A DNA stretch of 35,496 nucleotides from Candidatus Amunia macphersoniae. GTDB taxonomy: Bacteria; Chloroflexota; Dormibacteria; Aeolococcales; Aeolococcaceae. This document shows, piece by piece, positions 31,279 to 35,496 of the stretch. A program made the translations under genes and the position numbers. A model generated the notes under the pieces. The model was not told where the DNA came from, did no database searches, and worked only from the letters and a program-made list of their open reading frames with translations. Location of the stretch: NCBI GenBank assembly GCA_016464795.1, contig JAEKNN010000048.1, positions 1-35,496 of the forward strand, written 5' to 3'. Within the stretch, counting starts at the first letter, position 1; every line of letters begins with the position of its first letter.

Positions 31279-32172
31279 TCAGGGTGTCGCCGCCGGGTGG
31301 GGGAACTGAGACCCGGCGAGGATGGCATCGAGGACGGGCGCCCGGCGCAGCCAGTCCCTGTCCAGCGCGGCCCACTCGCTCGGTGCGAGGTCGCTGTGCA
31401 CGCGATAGCCGTCGGCGTCTCGGAGAACGCGCAACCGGGTGGCGCGGTGGGGCTCCTGACTGAGGGGCTGGGCGAGGTCAATGCTCCAGACCCCCGCGGT
31501 GTCCACGCCGAGCGCGGCCGCCGATGCCCATCCGCGTTCCCCCACGGTCATCTCCCCGATGGTGGCGCCGATCAGCCGCAGCGGCAGCCGGGCCGCTGAA
31601 GCCGAGCCGGGGCCGCCGTCCTGGCGGTCGCCCACCCACAGCGCGGTGACGGCCAGCCCCTCCGCCTCCGCGTCCGCGCCGACCACCCAGCGAGCCGACG
31701 GTTGCGGTGGCATGAACACATGAAATCCGTCGCTGCGGTGCTCCACCCGAATCACCTCCTCGACGGTGGGAAACTGGCTTCCAGTGACATCGGGCCGCAG
31801 TGCCGTGGTTTGATCGGGGGCCACCAGCAACGCGCCGCCGTCCACCCACAGGGAGGCGCCGACGGGGAGGTCGGCCAGACAGGTCGGGCGCGCGGCGGTG
31901 CCGCGTCGCGGCGACACCTGGCGAGGGGTGGTGCGGGTGCCCGCGAATGGGGACGGGGTGACGGGGGCCCGGCCGCGGCGGGCCCGATCTCGCAGAGCGG
32001 CGTAGCTCTCGGTGATGCGTCGAAACCGCTCCAGCGCCTCGGTGTCTCCGGGGTTGCGATCGGGGTGGTGGACTTTGGCCAAGCCCCTGTAGGCGGCGCG
32101 GATCTGATCGTCAGTCGCCCCAGGCGGCAGTCCGAGCACTGTGAGGTCGTGGGCGGTGGGAAGCCGGCTCAC
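31279..32172 (-). CDS. J-domain protein with an unrecognised C-terminal region
   Basis: A 297-residue protein. Residues about 5-60 form a J domain with the essential HPD motif (LAKVHHPDRNPGDTEALERF), which in this family stimulates the ATPase of DnaK. There is no G/F region, zinc finger or standard DnaJ substrate domain. Instead a linker is followed by about 200 residues of mainly strand-forming sequence (DLPVGASLWVDGGALLVA, HRSDGFHVFMPP, LAVTALWVGD, RVLRDADGYRVHSDL) that I do not recognise. It may be a client-specific DnaK co-chaperone. The GTG at 32172 overlaps the stop of the PucR-type regulator upstream (GTGA), so the two are translated together. Confidence 0.8.
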   Translation of the reverse strand: MSRLPTAHDLTVLGLPPGATDDQIRAAYRGLAKVHHPDRNPGDTEALERFRRITESYAALRDRARRGRAPVTPSPFAGTRTTPRQVSPRRGTAARPTCLADLPVGASLWVDGGALLVAPDQTTALRPDVTGSQFPTVEEVIRVEHRSDGFHVFMPPQPSARWVVGADAEAEGLAVTALWVGDRQDGGPGSASAARLPLRLIGATIGEMTVGERGWASAAALGVDTAGVWSIDLAQPLSQEPHRATRLRVLRDADGYRVHSDLAPSEWAALDRDWLRRAPVLDAILAGSQFPHPAATP

Positions 32173-33452
32173 CGCGCGATCCCGCCTCCTGTTGGTGCGG
32201 CCAGCGCCGGGGCGATGGCGAGGAGCCGCCGGCATTGAAGCGCCAGCCAGAGCCGGTGCCGGGCGGCCGGCGCGTCGAGATCGATGCCGAGATCGCCGAG
32301 ACGGCGGCTCCGGTAGACCACTGTGTGACGATGCAGCCCGAGCGCGACGGCGGCATCATTCAGGCTGGCCGTGGCCAGGAGCGCCTCGAGCGTGTCCAGG
32401 AGAGCGGTGCTGCGCACCAGGGGGAGCGCCAGCACGGATCCCAGCATCCTCGCCACGTACCGGTTCATCGCCTCCGGGTCGGTGGCCAGGGTGGCGAAGA
32501 TTCCCACCGCCCCGTCATCCCACGCCCTCACGGTCGGATCGAGCCGCCGGCCGACGCTCAGCGCCTCGCGGGCACGGCGCGCGCTGTCGGCGATCTCTTC
32601 CAGCGTGACCGCCACCGGGCCGATCCCCCAGCGCACAGAGTTGGCCTCGGGGAGCGAGCGCTCGGCCTCATCGAGCACCCGGGGCACGCTGTCCCGGCCG
32701 GGCACCAGGGCGATCCAGGTCCCCGGCCGGTCGACGACCAGCAATACGCCCCGGCCGCGCAGCCTCCGCTCCACGACGCCCTCGGCGGCGGCCGAGGCCA
32801 CTGCGAAGGCGAGCACCAGGTAGGGGGGTTGCAGGTCGAGGTCCGCGGCTGCGGCCAGCCGGCGAAGCTCGGGTGAGGCGTCGCCCGCCACCAGTCGCAC
32901 GAGGATGCGGTCGCGATCAAGGTCGCGGCGGCGCATCAGTCGTTCGCGGGTCTCGAGGTACGCCGAACCGACCGCCCCGCTGATCTCGTCCAGGTACTCG
33001 AGCACCTGGCCGGTGACGGCGATCACCGTGGCCTGGGGAAGGCTTTCGACGACCGCGGACTCACCGATCAGCTCACGCCACACCACTCGGGCGGCGAGGC
33101 GGTATGCCGCCAGGAGCACCTCCAGCGGCACCCCCATCTCGGCCTGCTGCGAACCCATCGAGCCGAGGCGCTGGAGGTCGGCGGTGCGCAGTCCCCGCCC
33201 ATCGCGGAGCAGCCGGACCAGGGTGCGCAGCGCGTCTCGGCACGCCGAGGTGACCAGACGCAGGTAACCGACGCTGCGAAATTGGGAGGGCAGGACGAGC
33301 TCGGCTGCGATCCGCCTGGTCATTCGCCGAGCGATGACGTCCACGTCGGCGAGCAGCCGGGCGGTCACCTCCGGGGGCAATGTGGCCGTGACGGCCCATT
33401 TTTCCGCCTGGGTCACTGGGGGAGCGGCAGAATGGTTAGCCACTGCGGCCAT
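32169..33452 (-). CDS. PucR/CdaR-type transcriptional regulator
   Basis: A 427-residue regulator. The C-terminal 60 residues are a PucR-type helix-turn-helix: LLDTLEALLATASLNDAAVALGLHRHTVVYRSRRL and the following DLGIDLDAPAARHRLWLALQ (family HTH_30). The middle part (about 170-350) resembles the degenerate GGDEF-like domain of CdaR proteins. The N-terminal 150 residues are helical (DVIARRMTRRIAAELVLP), like the RsbRD-type N-terminal domain often found with this architecture. Ligand unknown. ATG at 33452 is preferred; the frame runs on, but antisense to the di-iron gene. It is divergent from that gene and upstream of the J-domain gene, so either may be its target. Confidence 0.88.
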   Translation of the reverse strand: MAAVANHSAAPPVTQAEKWAVTATLPPEVTARLLADVDVIARRMTRRIAAELVLPSQFRSVGYLRLVTSACRDALRTLVRLLRDGRGLRTADLQRLGSMGSQQAEMGVPLEVLLAAYRLAARVVWRELIGESAVVESLPQATVIAVTGQVLEYLDEISGAVGSAYLETRERLMRRRDLDRDRILVRLVAGDASPELRRLAAAADLDLQPPYLVLAFAVASAAAEGVVERRLRGRGVLLVVDRPGTWIALVPGRDSVPRVLDEAERSLPEANSVRWGIGPVAVTLEEIADSARRAREALSVGRRLDPTVRAWDDGAVGIFATLATDPEAMNRYVARMLGSVLALPLVRSTALLDTLEALLATASLNDAAVALGLHRHTVVYRSRRLGDLGIDLDAPAARHRLWLALQCRRLLAIAPALAAPTGGGIAR

Positions 33453-33518
33453 TATGGACCCCGTGGCCAAAAACACGCCCTCGAAATGCGCGCCTGGGCC
33501 GATGGCAGCAGCGGGGAG

Positions 33519-34337
33519 GTGACAGACACTGGTCACATGCTCTATGACGACCTGTTTGTACGCCTCGAACGTGCTCGTTGGAACTTCACCGACGAGATCG
33601 ATTTCACCAAGATCGACCACAGCCTGCTCACCGATCAGTGGATCCATGACCTCCGTCAGATCTGCCTGACCGAGCTGAGCGCGCTGTACGCCACCGAGAT
33701 GTTCCTGCGTGACTTCTACACGGACATCGATTTCTGCAGCTTCGTCTCGATCTGGTTCTACGAGGAGATGAAGCACCACATGGTGCTGCGCAAGTATCTG
33801 GAGCAGTGCGGGCAGACGTTCGACGAGGAGAACGAGCTCCCTGAGCTGCGTCTCACCTTTGCCGAGGGACCGGCGATCGAGACGCTGACCATGCACTTCT
33901 GCGGCGAGCAGCGTCTGGCCCATTGGTACACAGCCTTCAGTCGCAACGCGCCCGAGCCGGTGCTGCGCAAGATCTTCAAGATCCTGGCCGCCGACGAGCT
34001 CCGCCACGCAGCCTGCTACGCCAAGTACCTGCGCAGGGCGATCGCCAACAAGCCCGACGAGTTGCCTGCCGTCTTGCGCATGACTCTGTGGATGCTGCGC
34101 AGCACCAACGACGCCCCCAAGCACCCGACCACGGTGACCGCGCCCAGCGTCTGCGACAAGCTCGAGGACCCCGAATACATCACCCGCATGCTCGACTGGT
34201 ATCTGCCTGGGCGCGATCACGAGGCGCCGGTGCAGCGCCGCATCCTCGCGTTGATGTCGGAGCTGGCAGGAACCAAGATGACCACGACCAAGGACATGCT
34301 TCCGGTGATCCGCCGTCTGACGCCGGTCGCGGCCTGA
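33519..34337 (+). CDS. Ferritin-like di-iron protein, acyl-ACP desaturase-like
   Basis: About 272 residues, nearly all helical. Probable iron ligands sit in TELSALYATEMFLRDF, FYEEMKHHMVLRKYL (ExxH), CGEQRLAHWY and AADELRHAACYAKYL (DExxH), the four-helix di-iron arrangement of the ferritin-like/type 2 fatty acid desaturase superfamily. Activity is unknown: desaturation, oxygenation or peroxide handling are possible. The start is uncertain: ATG 33486, GTG 33519 (with GGGGAG touching it) and ATG 33537 are in frame, and I chose the GTG because the result resembles related N-termini. It is divergent from the PucR-type regulator, which may control it. No membrane segment, so cytosolic. Confidence 0.85.
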   Translation: MTDTGHMLYDDLFVRLERARWNFTDEIDFTKIDHSLLTDQWIHDLRQICLTELSALYATEMFLRDFYTDIDFCSFVSIWFYEEMKHHMVLRKYLEQCGQTFDEENELPELRLTFAEGPAIETLTMHFCGEQRLAHWYTAFSRNAPEPVLRKIFKILAADELRHAACYAKYLRRAIANKPDELPAVLRMTLWMLRSTNDAPKHPTTVTAPSVCDKLEDPEYITRMLDWYLPGRDHEAPVQRRILALMSELAGTKMTTTKDMLPVIRRLTPVAA

Positions 34338-34383
34338 CCTCTGACGCTCGGCCCTCGGCCTGGTGGTCGGGTCTGACCCGCCT

Positions 34384-34389
34384 TATAAT
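34384..34389 (+). promoter_or_regulatory. -10 element of the acylphosphatase gene
   Basis: A consensus TATAAT nine bases before the ATG at 34399, in the 61-base gap after the di-iron gene. No ribosome binding site is seen, so transcripts may be leaderless or nearly so. Confidence 0.6.
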
Positions 34390-34398
34390 CCGGCCATC

Positions 34399-34674
34399 AT
34401 GTCCGAGCAGGTTCGCGTGCGCGCGACCGTGCGGGGGAGGGTTCAGATGGTGGGCTTCCGTGCCTACGTGATCCAGCACGGCGCGGGACTGCACGGAACT
34501 GTCGCCAACCGCCCCGACGGCACCGTGGAGTGCGTGGTCGAGGGGCCCCGGCCGCGGGTGGACTCGCTGGTCAGGTTGCTCCACGACGGCCCCGTCCACG
34601 CGCGCGTCGATGGGGTGGACGTCCGGTCGGAACCATTCGGAGGCGACCTGCCGCCGATGACGGTGCGAGGATGA
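34399..34674 (+). CDS. acyP: Acylphosphatase
   Basis: A 91-residue enzyme that hydrolyses acyl phosphates such as acetyl phosphate or 1,3-bisphosphoglycerate. The phosphate-binding loop and catalytic Arg are in GRVQMVGFRAYV, and the catalytic Asn is in VANRPDGTVECVVEG. The usual loop is V-Q-G-V-G-F-R, so here a Met replaces the first loop Gly; Arg and Asn are kept, so activity is plausible. Length is typical. The last codons overlap the ATG of the following aminotransferase (ATGA), suggesting a common transcript. Confidence 0.92.
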   Translation: MSEQVRVRATVRGRVQMVGFRAYVIQHGAGLHGTVANRPDGTVECVVEGPRPRVDSLVRLLHDGPVHARVDGVDVRSEPFGGDLPPMTVRG

Positions 34675-35496
34675 ATTTCCGCTGGGCAGATCGAATGTCC
34701 CGCCTCGGAACCGAGAGTGCGTTCGAGGTGCTCGCCCAGGCCCGCAGGCTCGAGGCCGAGGGGCGCGACATCATCCACCTGGAGATCGGCGAGCCCGACT
34801 ACGCCACCCCGCAGAACATCGTCGACGCCGCCATCCGCGCGCTCAACGGCGGCGCCACCCACTACACGCCGGCCAGTGGCATCCCGATCGCGCGCGAAGC
34901 CACCGCTGCGTACGTCGCCAGGCGGACTGGGGTGGCCACCGCCGTGGAGAACATCGTGCTGGTGCCGGGGAGCAAGAACATCCTCGCCTTCCTGCTGCTG
35001 GCCACCGTCGAGCCGGTCGACGAGGTCATCATCCCCGACCCGGGGTACCCGATCTACAGGTCCCTGGTGAGCTTCATCGGAGCCACGCCGGTGTCGGCAC
35101 CGATTCGCCAGAGCAACGACTTCCGTCTCGACGTCGACGAGCTCCGCGACCTGATCACTCCACGCACCAAGCTGCTGATCGTCAACACCCCCGCCAACCC
35201 GACGGGTGGTGTGCTCACCCACGACGACTGCGAGGCGATCGCTCGGCTGGCCGTCGAGCACGACCTGATCGTGCTCAGCGACGAGATCTACGAGCGCCTC
35301 ACCTATGACGGCGAGCACGTCTCGCTGTACGGCATCGACGGCATGGCCGAGCGCACAGTCCTGCTCGGCGGCGTCAGCAAGGCGTGGGCGATGTGCGGCT
35401 GGCGCCTGGGTTTCGGGGCGATGCCGGCGGACCTGGCCAGGAAGATGGACACGCTGATGATCAACAGCTCGTCGTGTGCCGCCGCCTTCACCCAGC
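34671..35496 (+). CDS. Class I/II pyridoxal-phosphate aminotransferase, cut by window end
   Basis: The first 275 residues of a fold-type I aminotransferase; the frame is open to the end of the window. Recognisable features are the substrate-recognition segment LEIGEPDYATPQN, HYTPASGIPIARE, LVPGSKNILAF, IIPDPGYPIYRSL, the PLP-contacting VNTPANPTGGVL, VLSDEIYERL with the cofactor-binding Asp and Tyr, and GVSKAWAMCGWRLGF holding the Schiff-base Lys. This is the aspartate/aromatic aminotransferase (AAT_I) family; the amino acid specificity cannot be told from this part. The ATG overlaps the acylphosphatase stop, so the pair is coupled. Confidence 0.92.
   Translation, partial: MNFRWADRMSRLGTESAFEVLAQARRLEAEGRDIIHLEIGEPDYATPQNIVDAAIRALNGGATHYTPASGIPIAREATAAYVARRTGVATAVENIVLVPGSKNILAFLLLATVEPVDEVIIPDPGYPIYRSLVSFIGATPVSAPIRQSNDFRLDVDELRDLITPRTKLLIVNTPANPTGGVLTHDDCEAIARLAVEHDLIVLSDEIYERLTYDGEHVSLYGIDGMAERTVLLGGVSKAWAMCGWRLGFGAMPADLARKMDTLMINSSSCAAAFTQ

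Noticed and set aside
33453..34220. Upstream part of the long PucR-frame ORF on the minus strand
   Set aside because: It is antisense to the di-iron gene; the regulator's natural start is the ATG at 33452.

Overview
The window is GC-rich chromosomal DNA from a bacterium that often starts genes with GTG and often overlaps consecutive genes by four bases (GTGA or ATGA). Its gene content is the C5 haem pathway, TatA/TatC, RNase PH, thioredoxin reductase, many lipoproteins, and no obvious outer-membrane genes. This suits a Gram-positive-like, soil-type lineage such as Chloroflexota, 'Candidatus Dormibacterota' or a deep actinobacterial relative. That placement is an inference from gene content and style; no rRNA is present to test it.

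Left third (1 to about 13,100) is an accessory island. Coding density is low and most products are secreted or membrane proteins of unknown function, including three clear lipoproteins and one lipoprotein-like anchored propeller protein. It also holds a truncated ECF sigma factor, a frameshifted three-gene cluster, a ParE-type toxin-antitoxin pair and a complete tyrosine integrase. Its most striking structure is a repeat seen three times (2831, 8236, 11055). Each copy has a tandem TGACACC pair followed 127 to 128 bases later by CTTGAAAACCGC or a one-base variant. That second motif is the anticodon loop and 3' stem of tRNA-Ser(UGA), and in the middle copy it runs on into a whole 3' half of that tRNA. 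I read these as attachment-site scars from repeated integration into a tRNA-Ser gene that should lie left of the window. Two partial copies lie at 6373 and 9572, and a reversed TGACACC pair sits upstream of the integrase.

The junction (13,130 to 14,340) carries tRNA-Cys(GCA), a SprT-like metalloprotein gene, a tRNA with a UAA anticodon but a short variable loop, and mscL, whose 3' end runs into that tRNA on the opposite strand.

The right part (14,477 to 35,496) is dense housekeeping DNA. It contains an alpha/beta hydrolase; murI plus a long-chain polyprenyl diphosphate synthase; an endonuclease/exonuclease/phosphatase protein beside a membrane protein; and a DEDDh exonuclease divergent from hemA. 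The haem operon hemA-hemC-hemD-hemB-(anchored cyclophilin)-hemL makes uroporphyrinogen precursors from glutamyl-tRNA and leads directly into tatA and tatC. Next come rph-rdgB, an anchored trypsin-like protease, trxB with a corrinoid adenosyltransferase, a PucR-type regulator with a J-domain protein, a divergent ferritin-like di-iron protein, acylphosphatase, and an aminotransferase cut by the window end.

Several transcription units begin with a -10-like hexamer only 6 to 9 bases before the start codon and lack a clear ribosome binding site, which suggests leaderless transcripts.
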